DNA of 64,000 nt from JACKBK01 sp963707275 (GTDB lineage: Bacteria; Chloroflexota; Anaerolineae; JAAEKA01): assembly GCA_963707275.1 (NCBI GenBank), contig CAVPPH010000009.1, forward strand, positions 1 through 64,000, read 5' to 3'. A model generated the notes under the pieces. It saw only the letters and a program-made list of their open reading frames with translations, had not been told where the DNA came from and did not search any database. Shown here piece by piece: positions 31,938-40,863 of this stretch. A program made the translations under genes and the position numbers. Position 1 is the stretch's first letter, and every line of letters begins with the position of its first letter.

Positions 31938-32966
31938 GTGGATCACAAAGCCCGCAAAGCCGACCACATTCGCATCAACCTCGAAGAGAACGTCCAGTTT
32001 CCGCGCCTGTCAACCGGGCTGGAACGGTTTCGCTTTGTCCACGAGGCGCTGCCCGAACTGGACATGACGCGGATCGATCTGTCGGTCGAGCTGTTCGGCC
32101 ACGCCGTGCGTGCGCCGCTGCTCATTTCTTCCATGACCGGCGGCACCGAGGCGGCTGAGCGCATCAACCGCAACCTGGCCATCGGTGCGCAGGCGCGCGG
32201 CATCGCGATGGGCGTCGGGTCGCAGCGCACCGGCCTGGAAGTCGGCGAGACGGCCTACTCGTTCCGAGTGCGCCAGGAAGCGCCCGACATCCTGCTCTTC
32301 GCCAATCTCGGCGCGGCGCAGCTCAACAAGGGCTACACCGTGGACCATTGCCGCCGCGCGGTCGAGATGATCGAGGCCGACGCGCTGATTCTGCATCTCA
32401 ACCCGTTGCAGGAAGCGGTGCAGGCCGACGGCGACTGGAACTGGGCTGGCTTGCTGGGCAAGATCGGGCAGGTCTGCGCGTCGGTTGGGGTTCCCGTGGT
32501 CGCCAAGGAGGTGGGCTGGGGCATCAACGGCCGGCTGGCGCGCCGGCTGGCTGATGTCGGCGTCGCGGCCATCGACGTCGCCGGGTCGGGCGGCACCAGT
32601 TGGACCGAGGTCGAGTATCACCGTGCGCCCAGCGAGAGGCTGCGGCGCATCGCCCGCACCTTCGCCGACTGGGGCATTCCTACCGCCGACAGCTTGATCC
32701 AGGTCCGCCAGGCCGCGCCCGAACTGCCCGCCATCGCCAGCGGCGGCATCCGCGACGGCATCGACGTCGCGAAGTGCGTCGCGCTGGGCGCGATGCTGGT
32801 CGGCCTGGCATCGCCCTTCCTGCGCGCCGCCACCGTCTCCGACGAAGCCGTGGTGGACGCCATCGACCTTCTGGCCGACGAATTGCGCATCGCCATGTTC
32901 TGCACCGGCGCGGGCGACGTGACTGCGCTGCGCGAGCCGGGGAGGCTGGTAATCAGTGACCAGTGA
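31938..32966 (+). CDS. fni: Type 2 isopentenyl-diphosphate delta-isomerase
   Basis: The GTG start with GGAGA seven bases upstream gives 342 aa. Motifs of the FMN-dependent isomerase are KADHIRINLEENVQ, SSMTGGTEAAERINRNLA, GVGSQRTGLE, and the FMN/phosphate sites GSGGTSWTEVE and ASGGIRDGIDVAKCVALGA. It interconverts IPP and DMAPP. The prenyl synthase gene follows 100 bases later on the same strand, so the pair supplies isoprenoid chains (quinones, undecaprenol or carotenoids). Confidence 0.95.
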   Translation: MDHKARKADHIRINLEENVQFPRLSTGLERFRFVHEALPELDMTRIDLSVELFGHAVRAPLLISSMTGGTEAAERINRNLAIGAQARGIAMGVGSQRTGLEVGETAYSFRVRQEAPDILLFANLGAAQLNKGYTVDHCRRAVEMIEADALILHLNPLQEAVQADGDWNWAGLLGKIGQVCASVGVPVVAKEVGWGINGRLARRLADVGVAAIDVAGSGGTSWTEVEYHRAPSERLRRIARTFADWGIPTADSLIQVRQAAPELPAIASGGIRDGIDVAKCVALGAMLVGLASPFLRAATVSDEAVVDAIDLLADELRIAMFCTGAGDVTALREPGRLVISDQ

Positions 32967-33067
32967 CCAGTGATCGCTAAACGGTGATCGGTTTTCGGGA
33001 ACCTGTTTCCGGTGATCCCAACCTCCCGCCCGTTTTCCCTGCTTTCCCTTCTTTCCCTTCCCATTCC

Positions 33068-34100
33068 ATGATCAACGACATCTTCGCCCGTCTTCTCCCC
33101 CTGATCGACGCCGAAATGCGCCGGGTGCTCGGCAACGACGACCCGATCTACGCCGGACACTACGGCATGTTGCGCTACCACATGGGCTGGGTGGACGAGC
33201 TGTTCCAGCCCGCGGTGGTCAACAGCGGCAAGCGTATCCGTCCCGTGCTGTGCCTGCTGGCCTGCCAGGCCGCCGGCGCGCCGGTTGGAGCGGGCACTGC
33301 CCGCCGCGGCCGCGCTGGAACTGCTGCACAACTTCTCGCTGATCCACGACGACATCGAGGACGACAGCCCGACCCGACGCCACCGACCCACCGTCTGGGC
33401 GCTGTGGGGCCGTCCGCAGGCCATCAACGCCGGCGACGCCATGTTCAGCCTGGCGCGCAGCGCGCTTTACCGACTGGCGGAGCAGGGCGTCTCGGCCCAG
33501 CGCAGTCTGGACGCGTTGCGCATCTTCGACGAAACCTGTGTGCGGCTGACCGAGGGGCAGTATCTCGACATGTCGTTCGAGGGGCGGCTGGATGTCAGCG
33601 TGGACGAGTACCTGACCATGATCGGCGGCAAGACGGCCGCGCTGATCGGCGCCAGCCTGGAGATGGGCGCGCTGGTGGGCGGCGCGAGTCCTGAGGCGCG
33701 CGCCGCGCTGGCCGAGTTTGGCCGCAACCTGGGGCTGGCCTTCCAGATCCAGGACGACATCCTGGGCATCTGGGGCGACGAGGCGGTCACCGGCAAGTCG
33801 GCCGCCAGCGACATCCTGACGCGCAAGAAGTCGCTGCCGGTGGTCTACGCGCTGGCTGATGCACGTGTCGGCGAGGCGCTACAGGCGATCTACGCCCAGC
33901 CCATCGACGCGGGCGGTGTTCCCGCCGTGCTCGATCTGCTGGCCGACGCCGGCGCGCAGCCATACGCTGGCGCCGCTGCCCAGTCAGCCCATCAACACGC
34001 GCTGGAAGCCCTCGACGCCAGCGGCGTGCTCGAAAACGGCAACCAGGCAGGCCAGGCGCTCTTCGATCTTTCCCAATCCCTTCTCAATCGCAGCAACTGA
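33068..34100 (+). CDS. Polyprenyl (geranylgeranyl-type) diphosphate synthase, one frameshift
   Basis: MINDIFARLLPLIDAEMRRV opens the protein, and the usual SGKRIRPVLCLLAC follows. A single-base shift near 33282 leads into LELLHNFSLIHDDIEDD, the first Asp-rich motif, then TRRHRPTVWALWG. The second Asp-rich motif is FQIQDDILGIWGD, and GGKTAALIGASLEMGAL is also conserved. The length is about 344 aa. These enzymes chain IPP onto allylic diphosphates with Mg bound by the two Asp motifs. Product length cannot be set here. The upstream ACCTGTTTCC...TTCCC spacer carries pyrimidine repeats like those inserted in hemW. Confidence 0.9.
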
Positions 34101-34541
34101 TTGGGGCACCAGTAGCGCGTGGCATTCGCATCCATTGCAAAGCACGCGGCAACAGATAGATATGCTGCTGCGGCCGGTCGCCCGACAGTGCCGCTTTCCT
34201 GCAGATGCGCCGTCGCGTACGGAAGCCGTTCGCACTTGAGACGACCATGTTCGGTACGCACAACCATGGATGAAAATGTCACTGCGAGGCGGCGGCCGCC
34301 GAAGCAGTCTCTCCGGCTTGGCAGAGAGATTGCTTGGCTGCCACGGCTGCCTAGAAACTCTCCCGGAATGATCCTTCGCAGACGGTTCGAGATTGTGTCG
34401 GTCGTGTGCTCGATCCGCTCAGGTTGACAGCGACGGTGACGGAGTTTCTCGCCAGACGCATGCCGCTGCGCGGCATCGGAAACTCGCAATGACGGGCTAT
34501 TTTGGGGTCAGATGTGAACTCCGCGAAGCGCTGGTACATTG
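34101..34541. other. Non-coding gap between prenyl synthase and hemW
   Basis: 440 bases without a supported gene. Most of it is the inverted-repeat element at 34278-34493. Short frames crossing it have no motif. Confidence 0.5.
34278..34493. repeat. GTCACTGCGAG...CTCGCAATGAC inverted-repeat element
   Basis: It is bounded by near-complementary 11-mers GTCACTGCGAG and CTCGCAATGAC. Inside, AAGCAGTCTCT mirrors AGAGATTGCTT. The ends match the widespread GTCATTGCGAG-type bacterial repeat. It has no gene within it and is a miniature, non-autonomous mobile repeat by appearance. Confidence 0.65.
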
Positions 34542-35841
34542 TCACGGCAAGAAGCGGGCGAAAACCTGGTCGCCCAGCAGGCGGGCACGCCTGGTCAGGC
34601 GGACGCGGTCGGGCAGGCGCTCCAGCAGGCCGAGGCGTTCCAGGTCGGCGATCTCGTCGCCGAACACGTCCAGCATTGACTGCTCGTGGCGCTGCTGGAA
34701 ACGCTGGAAGGTCACCCCTTCCACCACCAGCCGCAGCCCCAGCATCATCGTCTCGCCCATGGACAGCCGCTCGTCGATCTGCTCCACGAAATCGGTCCAT
34801 GGTGTGGTGTGGCTCGGTCTGAGACCGGCCACAGCAGTGGAAGGATCGGCCACAGCGGTTGTCACCCGCTCAATGTAGGTCGGCACCGGCTTGATGCCCG
34901 CCCAGCGCCGCCCAGCCTGTGACGAATGCGCCCCCGGCCCGAACCCCAGGTACGCCTCGTTGCGCCAGTAGGTGAGGTTGTGGCGGCAGGCAGAAGAGGG
35001 GGGAGAGGGAAAGGAGGGAAAAAAAGGAAAAGAAGGAAACTGTGAGCCTTCATTTCCCGTTTTTCCTTTCTTTCCCTGCTTTCCCTCATTTTCCTTGTTT
35101 CCCTCCTTTTCCTTCCCCCAATTACTGATCTCATACTGCACATACCCCGCGTCTTCCAGAACCTCGTCCGCCGCCTCGTACATGTCGGCGGCCAGGTCGG
35201 GGTCGGGGGTGCCGATGCGGCCGGCGGCGGCCCAGTCGGCGAAGGGGGTGCCCTCCTCGATGGTCAGCGAGTAGAGGGAGATGTGTTCGGGAGCCAGGCT
35301 GACGGCGCGCTGCAAGCGTGCGCCGCCATGTCTCGACCGGCTGGTCTGGCAGGCCGTAGATCAGGTCGAGGTTGATGTTGTCGAAACCGGCCTGGCGCGC
35401 TGCTGCGACCGCGATCTCGACGTCGGCCGCGCCATGGATGCGGCCCAGAAACTGCAATTCGGTCTCGTCGAAGCTCTGCACGCCCATGCTCAGCCGGTTG
35501 ACGCCCAGCGCACGCAGCGCGGCGAAGCGCGTCACGTCCACGGTGCCCGGGTTGGCCTCGCTGGTGATCTCGGCGTCGGGGAGGACGTCGAACGCGGCGC
35601 GGCAGGCTGCCATGATCTGGCTCAGCAGGTCCGCGGGCAGCACGGTCGGCGTGCCGCCGCCCAGAAAGATGGTCCTGACGGGTGGATGCCCGTTGACTTC
35701 GCCCGCCAGCTCGATCTCCTTGACCAGCGCGGCGGTGAACGGCTCAAACAGCCGGTTCAGCCCCGCGTAGGTGTTGAAATCGCAATACGGGCATTTGCGC
35801 TGGCAGAAGGGGATGTGGATGTAGAGGGAAATGGGGGGCAT
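34542..35841 (-). CDS. hemW: Radical SAM heme chaperone HemW, one frameshift and an in-frame insertion
   Basis: The start at 35841 gives MPPISLYIHIPFCQRKCPYC. CQRKCPYC is the CxxxCxxC cluster that binds the 4Fe-4S/SAM centre. FLGGGTPT, SMGVQSFDETELQFLGR and NINLDLIYGLPDQ are typical of the HemN/HemW family. HemW inserts heme into respiratory proteins, and many copies are misnamed coproporphyrinogen oxidase. One extra base near 35312 breaks the frame before LQRAVSLAPEHISLYSL. Between YEISNWG and CRHNLTYWRN, which normally lie about eight residues apart, stand about 42 low-complexity residues (KEKEGNKENEGKQ..., ...FPSFPFFPSFP). They are encoded by a purine/pyrimidine palindrome. Confidence 0.88.
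34993..35118. repeat. GGAAAG/CTTTCC low-complexity palindrome inside hemW
   Basis: The left half is GGGAGAGGGAAAGGAGGG and the right half holds TTCCTTTCTTTCCCTGC and similar, so one strand is purine-rich then pyrimidine-rich. It keeps the hemW frame open. A related half-copy is at 33030-33065 before the prenyl synthase gene, and a similar pyrimidine tract is in the FeS-NrfD linker (28400-28450). Confidence 0.75.
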
Positions 35842-35849
35842 GGTGTGTT

Positions 35850-35923
35850 GTAGGGGCATGAATGACGGCGACAGGAGGGCTGCGTATGATGTGCGGCCAC
35901 TTCGCCGTCATTCATGCCCCTAC
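35850..35923. repeat. 22-base inverted repeat between hemW and the FHA gene
   Basis: GTAGGGGCATGAATGACGGC plus two bases at 35850 is repeated as its exact complement at 35902-35923, with 30 bases between. The left arm overlaps a possible upstream start of hemW. It is a terminator for the FHA gene region or a miniature repeat. There is no T-run. Confidence 0.7.
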
Positions 35924-35928
35924 GGTGG

Positions 35929-36594
35929 TCACGGCCCCGGCGCGTTTTCGAAGCGGAAGCCGTGCCCGCGGACGGTGATGATGTACTGATGCAGCGGGTC
36001 GCTCTCGGCTAACCGCTCGCGCAGGCGGCGCACCAGCGCGTCGATGGCCTGCTCGCTGACGCCCTCTTCCACTGCTTCGGGCCAGACCTGGCGCACGATC
36101 TCGTCGCGGCTGACCACGCCGCCCTGCGCGCCTTTCAGCAGCGCCAGCAGGCGATACTGCGCGGGCGACAGCGGCGGGTCCAGCACCTGTCCCGACACCA
36201 CCACCTGGCGCGTCTCGTCGTCGATCTGGAGCCGCTCTGCCACCATAGGCAGGTCGAAGATCAGCGGCGCGGTCTCGCCGGCGTCCACAAAGGCCAGTTT
36301 GAAGCGCAGCGCGATCTGGATTTCGTCGCCGTCGTTGAGCGGGAGCGCCTCAGCCAATTCCTGGCCGTTGAGGTAGGTGCCGTTCTTGCTGAGCAGGTCC
36401 TCCACCAGATAGGCGCCGGCCTCGCCGTTCCAGACGACCTGCGCGTGGTGGCGTGACACCAGCCGGTCGGGCAGGATGATGTCGCAGTCGATGTCCCGGC
36501 CGACCACAATGCGGCCGCGGCCCAGCGACCATCGACGGCCCGGCTCGTTGCCGCTGGCCTGGAGAATCAACATCGCTTGTTCAGTTTGTGACAT
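35929..36594 (-). CDS. FHA-domain winged-helix regulator
   Basis: ATG at 36594 gives 221 aa. Residues 20-95 form an FHA domain that binds phosphothreonine peptides (GRGRIVVGRDIDCDIIL, RLVSRHHAQVVW, LLSKNGTYLNGQ). Residues 125-215 form an OmpR/PhoB-type winged helix (LSPAQYRLLALLKG, IDALVRRLRERL, TVRGHGFRFE) that binds DNA. It is divergent from a Ser/Thr kinase gene with only 57 bases between. The kinase probably phosphorylates a partner, or this protein's own ligand, and the FHA reads it out, giving a kinase-controlled transcription factor. Some Chloroflexota and Actinobacteria (EmbR-like) regulators combine the same domains in other orders. Confidence 0.9.
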   Translation of the reverse strand: MSQTEQAMLILQASGNEPGRRWSLGRGRIVVGRDIDCDIILPDRLVSRHHAQVVWNGEAGAYLVEDLLSKNGTYLNGQELAEALPLNDGDEIQIALRFKLAFVDAGETAPLIFDLPMVAERLQIDDETRQVVVSGQVLDPPLSPAQYRLLALLKGAQGGVVSRDEIVRQVWPEAVEEGVSEQAIDALVRRLRERLAESDPLHQYIITVRGHGFRFENAPGP

Positions 36595-36651
36595 GCCAGA
36601 ACTTCCACGTTGTTTGACAGGTGACGGGTCGTAAGCCATAATGGACGCGCA

Positions 36652-37713
36652 ATGCCACTGCCTTTTCAACCAGGAACGGTGCTCCGTTCCCGCTACCGTG
36701 TTCTCGAACTGATCGGCCAGGGCGGCATGGGTGCCGTGTACAAGGCGGAAGACCTGCGCCTGACCGGCCGGTTGTGCGCCGTCAAGGAGATCTTGCCCGA
36801 TATGGGCGGCCAGCCGGCTGACATCGCCCAGATGCAGGATCAATTCTACCGCGAGGCGTCAATTCTGGCCCGGCTGGATCATCCCAGCCTGCCGAAAGTC
36901 TCGGACTATTTTACCGAGAATGGGCGCGAATTGCTAGTCATGGACTACGTGCCGGGGCGGGATCTCAAGGAACTGGTGGACGAGGCGCGCCGCGATGCTA
37001 CCTTTCTTGCGGAAGCCGACGTGTTGAACTGGGCCGGTCAGCTTTGCGACGCGCTGGAGTATCTTCACTCCCAGGACCCGACGGTGTTGCACCGCGACAT
37101 CAAGCCGTCCAACATCAAGCTGACGCCGCGCGGGACAATCAAACTGGTCGACTTTGGTCTGGTCAAGGTGGTGGCGGCCGACGAAAGCCGCACCGTCACC
37201 GTCGTGCAGGGCCGCGGCACGGTGCAGTACACGCCGCTGGAGCAGTACGGCGGCGACACCGGCCACACCGACGCCCGCACCGACATCTACGCGCTGGGCG
37301 CGACGCTCTACCACCTGCTGACCGGCGCCTCGCCGGCTGACGCCAAGCAACGTTTCCTCAAGCCGGGCGCACTAGTACCCATTCGCCAGATCAATCCCGC
37401 TGTCTCGCAGCGCACCGAGCGGGCCGTCCTGCGTGCGATGGCGATGCATCCCGACGAGCGACCGGCCAATGTGGTCGAGGTGCGCAACTCATTGATTGGT
37501 ACCCGTCCATCGGATGCTTCGGGCGCCGGTACGTCTGCCACACCTTACGAACGTTGGATCGAGGCGCTGCGTTCCAACCGCGTCCTGGCCGGCGCTGCGG
37601 TGGGACTGATCGTGTTGGCGTTGCTCATCAGCCTGCTCTCGCCGCGCTTGCCTGCTCAGCCCGGCGAGCTGGGCGCCGCCACTCCAGCCGTCACCTCGCA
37701 AACACAGGACTGA
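36652..37713 (+). CDS. Membrane-anchored Ser/Thr protein kinase (PknB-like)
   Basis: Intact 353 aa. The kinase domain spans about residues 15-280: glycine loop LIGQGGMGAVYKAED, catalytic lysine CAVKEIL, HRDIKPSNIKL, DFGLVK, and GTVQYTPLEQYGG with DARTDIYALGATLYHLLTG. A single membrane helix (AGAAVGLIVLALLISLL) near residue 320 is followed by a short external tail without PASTA repeats. It faces the FHA regulator gene across a short divergent promoter region. It likely signals from the membrane to that regulator. Its stop is adjacent to the convergent GH3-like gene. Confidence 0.95.
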   Translation: MPLPFQPGTVLRSRYRVLELIGQGGMGAVYKAEDLRLTGRLCAVKEILPDMGGQPADIAQMQDQFYREASILARLDHPSLPKVSDYFTENGRELLVMDYVPGRDLKELVDEARRDATFLAEADVLNWAGQLCDALEYLHSQDPTVLHRDIKPSNIKLTPRGTIKLVDFGLVKVVAADESRTVTVVQGRGTVQYTPLEQYGGDTGHTDARTDIYALGATLYHLLTGASPADAKQRFLKPGALVPIRQINPAVSQRTERAVLRAMAMHPDERPANVVEVRNSLIGTRPSDASGAGTSATPYERWIEALRSNRVLAGAAVGLIVLALLISLLSPRLPAQPGELGAATPAVTSQTQD

Positions 37714-40647
37714 TCACTCGTGCTCGCGGCTGTCGGCGTACTGTTTGGCCCACAGCGCCAGCAGGGCCAGCCCGCTGCCCACCAGCGTGATTATCGCCGC
37801 GCCCCAGGGACGCAGTTCCCGCTGTAGAATATCCGCCCCCGGCACCAGACCCAACGCATACAACAGATAGGCGACCAGCCCGCCGATGGCAACGGACAGC
37901 ACGACCTGCATCGATGTGCTTGGCGCCGAGACGCTGGCGCGGTAGAGCAGCAGGCCGATAGCGGCCGCCAGGATGATGGCCAGCAGCGACACGCTGAACG
38001 CGCCGCCATCGACCCGGCGCGGCGGCAGGGGCGGAACGGGCGTCGGCTCCGGCGTCGGCTCCGGCGTGACCTGCGGCGTGGCCGAGGGCGACGGCGTAAA
38101 GGTAGGCGTGGGCGTTTCGGTGGGCAGGGGCGAGGCTGTGGCGGTCGGCGTCGCGACGGCTACCTGCGCTTCACCGCCGGCCAGGTCGACGATGTTGAGC
38201 AGCAGGCTGAGCGAGCCCTGTGCCTGTCCGCTCTGCACCTGCACCTCATAGTCGCCCGGCCGCTCCAGCGTCACCAGCGACTCGGCGAACCCGTCTGTTG
38301 TGCCTGCCTCGCCCAGCGGCAGCTCGAATGGGTCGTTGCGCTGCTTCAGCTTGAAGCTGGCCATGGTACCGTCGGGCACGATGCGTCCGTTGCCGTCGTA
38401 GATCGGCCCGGCCACCACCCGCAGCGTGTCACCGACCTTGGCCGTGAAGGTGTTGCTGCCCATCTCGACGCGCACGTCCGGCACGCGGATCTCGATGGAT
38501 TGGTTGGCCGCCGGCCGCAGCTTGTCAGCTAGCGAATAGTTGATGCCGGTCACGTTGACGGGCGGCGCGCCCGGCGGGGTGAACTCGCGGAACAGCGCAC
38601 GCGTGGCAGCCTCGAGAAACGGCTCCGTCTTGCCGTAGACGCCAAAGAACGCTGTCAGCTTGGCAATGTCGGTCGCGTCCAGGAAATAGGGCGCGTTGAA
38701 GGCAAAGGCGACGATCCGTTTGCGCTCGCGGCCCGCCGGCCGCTCGGTGAGATACTCGCGCAGCGCGTTGGCGCCCGGCACGGTCGGGTCGTTGTCCAGC
38801 GTGGCGAAGACCATCCAGTTGGCCTCGTCGATCAGGCGGTCGATCTCCTCGCCTGCTACGCCTGTCGGCTGGCCCGCCAGGTGCGCGCTGAGTTCCTGCG
38901 TCGACAGGCTGGCGATGTTATCGGGCGAGATCTGGCCGGTCGCGCCCGGCCCGTAGAGCCGCAGGATGCTCTGCTCGAGGGCTGTCGGGTCGATCAGTGG
39001 AAACGAGGGGCAGTCCTCCGCGTTGCATTCCCGTCCCAGCCGCGCGTCGGTGACCAGCAACACCTTGTCATCCAGACCGGGCCCCGTGGGCATCCGCTGG
39101 CCCAGCTCGGCCGGGCTGGGGCTGAGGAGGGTCAGCCCGTCGCGCGCGATCTGGGCAACCACCGCTTGTTGGTCGCCGATCTCGTCGGCTACTGCGTCGC
39201 CCTGCACCAGGGTGTTGACCAGGTCGAGCTCCGGGTTCAACCGTGCTTTCAATGTCAGGATGCGCAGCACGGCTGCGTCGACTCGGCGGCGGAAGTCGGC
39301 ATCTGCCCCATATTTCTCGCGGAAGAAGAGCACCGTGTCTTTGATGTTGGCCAACTCGGTGTCCGGGTTGTCGTCCAGGCTGAAGCGCGACAACCAGAGC
39401 AGATCGTTGCCGGCCAGCAGCGCCTCCTGAGCGATGCGCTTGGACGGGAAGCTTTGCAGGGTCGGATCGTAGTAGCGGCGAATGGCAGGTGCACCGAGTT
39501 CGTCGCTCATCACCAGCCCCTGCATGGCGCGCCATTCGGCGAAAGCCGGGCCGTTGAGCAGGTCCTCGCCCAGTTGCGGCGCCAGGCTGATGGGCGGCAC
39601 TCCCTCGCCGCTGCCTTGCAGCCCTGCGTAGCGGACGTGCGTGCTCAGCAGTGCGTCGGTGACCGCGGATGCCTGCGCGTCGGTGACCGCGGCTGTGCTG
39701 ATCAGGTCGCCCAGCGTGCCGGGTCGGGCAGCGGCGGCAAAGGGTTGGAGATCGACCAACCGCAGCTCCTCGGCGGTCTTCTGGATGGTCGGGACCTCGG
39801 TTTCAGGGATGCGGTCGGCGCTGCCCTGGCCGGGGAAGTGGCGAGCGACGACCGTCACCTGGCCGTCGGAACCGGCGTGGACGCCGCCGATGAACGCCTT
39901 GCCCAGCCGGCCTACCCAGTACGGACTGCCGCCGAAGGAACGCACGCCGAGGCTGGTCTGCGGGTCGGGCCGCGGCGCATCCAGCACGTCCAGCGCCGGT
40001 CCCAGTAGCATGTTGACGCCGCTCAACGCCAGTTCAGCGCCGACAATGCGGCCGGCCGCGGCGGCATCGACCGGGTTCCAGGTTGCGCCCAGCGCCATGT
40101 TGCTGGGCAGGGGGGTGTAGCCGCTGCGCAGCGCGCTGTTGGGAAAGCCGTCGCCCTCCTGTTGCACGCCGATCAGCAGTGGCAGAGTGACGCTGCGTCC
40201 GTTTGGCAGCGGCAGCGGGCGGATGTCAGTGGTGGCCGGGTTGAGCGCCGCTGCGGCCGGCAGGCTGCCGTCAAAGGCCAGCGCTTGCAGGCGGTTGGTC
40301 ATGCTGATGACTTGTTGAGGGGTGTTGGCCGGCGATCCGTCGGCGTTCAGGTTGCGGAAGTTCCCGTTCGCGCTGTCCAGCACCACGCCGCCGATGCGGT
40401 AGTCGCGGATCAGCTCGGCAATCGCGGAGTCGGATGCAGGATCGTTGCCGTTGAAGGATACGACGAAAAGCTGGCCGACGCGATCGGCGACCGACATCGC
40501 GTCAAAGACCGCCTGGACATCGACGGTGTCTTCCTGGGCGTAACTGCCGGCTGGCAGAAACGTTGTGAGCAGCACTGCCAGCAAGGAAACCAGAAGCAGC
40601 GCTTGTTTACGTACTGTGGAGGGCGAAGGCTTTCGATGCTGCGTCAT
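37714..40647 (-). CDS. Exported GH3-like beta-hexosaminidase-type protein with C-terminal membrane helices
   Basis: Intact, about 977 aa from the ATG at 40647 (an upstream ATG at 40716 is possible but lacks a better ribosome site). A signal peptide (ALLLVSLLAVLLTTFLPAGS) is followed by a GH3 N-domain: VGQLFVVSFNG, GVQQEGDGFPN, VVARHFPGQGSAD and GLVMSDELGAPA, where the Asp of MSDELGA is at the nucleophile site. The NagZ general acid-base Asp-Ser-His loop is not conserved (RIPETEVP instead), so catalysis is uncertain. The second half has a GH3 C-like domain and beta-rich parts. A Pro/Thr-rich linker (TPTPTFTPSPSATPQ) then leads to about three membrane helices. It is probably involved in cell-wall glycan turnover or sensing. 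The convergent kinase gene ends right at its stop. Confidence 0.8.
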   Translation of the reverse strand: MTQHRKPSPSTVRKQALLLVSLLAVLLTTFLPAGSYAQEDTVDVQAVFDAMSVADRVGQLFVVSFNGNDPASDSAIAELIRDYRIGGVVLDSANGNFRNLNADGSPANTPQQVISMTNRLQALAFDGSLPAAAALNPATTDIRPLPLPNGRSVTLPLLIGVQQEGDGFPNSALRSGYTPLPSNMALGATWNPVDAAAAGRIVGAELALSGVNMLLGPALDVLDAPRPDPQTSLGVRSFGGSPYWVGRLGKAFIGGVHAGSDGQVTVVARHFPGQGSADRIPETEVPTIQKTAEELRLVDLQPFAAAARPGTLGDLISTAAVTDAQASAVTDALLSTHVRYAGLQGSGEGVPPISLAPQLGEDLLNGPAFAEWRAMQGLVMSDELGAPAIRRYYDPTLQSFPSKRIAQEALLAGNDLLWLSRFSLDDNPDTELANIKDTVLFFREKYGADADFRRRVDAAVLRILTLKARLNPELDLVNTLVQGDAVADEIGDQQAVVAQIARDGLTLLSPSPAELGQRMPTGPGLDDKVLLVTDARLGRECNAEDCPSFPLIDPTALEQSILRLYGPGATGQISPDNIASLSTQELSAHLAGQPTGVAGEEIDRLIDEANWMVFATLDNDPTVPGANALREYLTERPAGRERKRIVAFAFNAPYFLDATDIAKLTAFFGVYGKTEPFLEAATRALFREFTPPGAPPVNVTGINYSLADKLRPAANQSIEIRVPDVRVEMGSNTFTAKVGDTLRVVAGPIYDGNGRIVPDGTMASFKLKQRNDPFELPLGEAGTTDGFAESLVTLERPGDYEVQVQSGQAQGSLSLLLNIVDLAGGEAQVAVATPTATASPLPTETPTPTFTPSPSATPQVTPEPTPEPTPVPPLPPRRVDGGAFSVSLLAIILAAAIGLLLYRASVSAPSTSMQVVLSVAIGGLVAYLLYALGLVPGADILQRELRPWGAAIITLVGSGLALLALWAKQYADSREHE

Positions 40648-40863
40648 TGGTGAGGAAGTATACCGTCCTGACCGCCGACGCGTCAAGGCTAGCGGGCGAT
40701 TGGCCGGGTTTCTCACCAGAGCGACTATTGGCGTGGTCTTGCCTGTGGCGTATAATGTCGTGCCGGAGCCATATCGGTGGCGTTAACCTCTGGCAATCAT
40801 TCACTTTACAGGCCGAAGCTCCGCGCAATCAGTTGGTGCGGATGGGCTTGAGGAGACTTTGCA

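Noticed and set aside
38881..40008. Plus-strand 375-codon frame inside the GH3-like gene
   Set aside because: Antisense of a continuous 977-residue protein with signal peptide and domain motifs.
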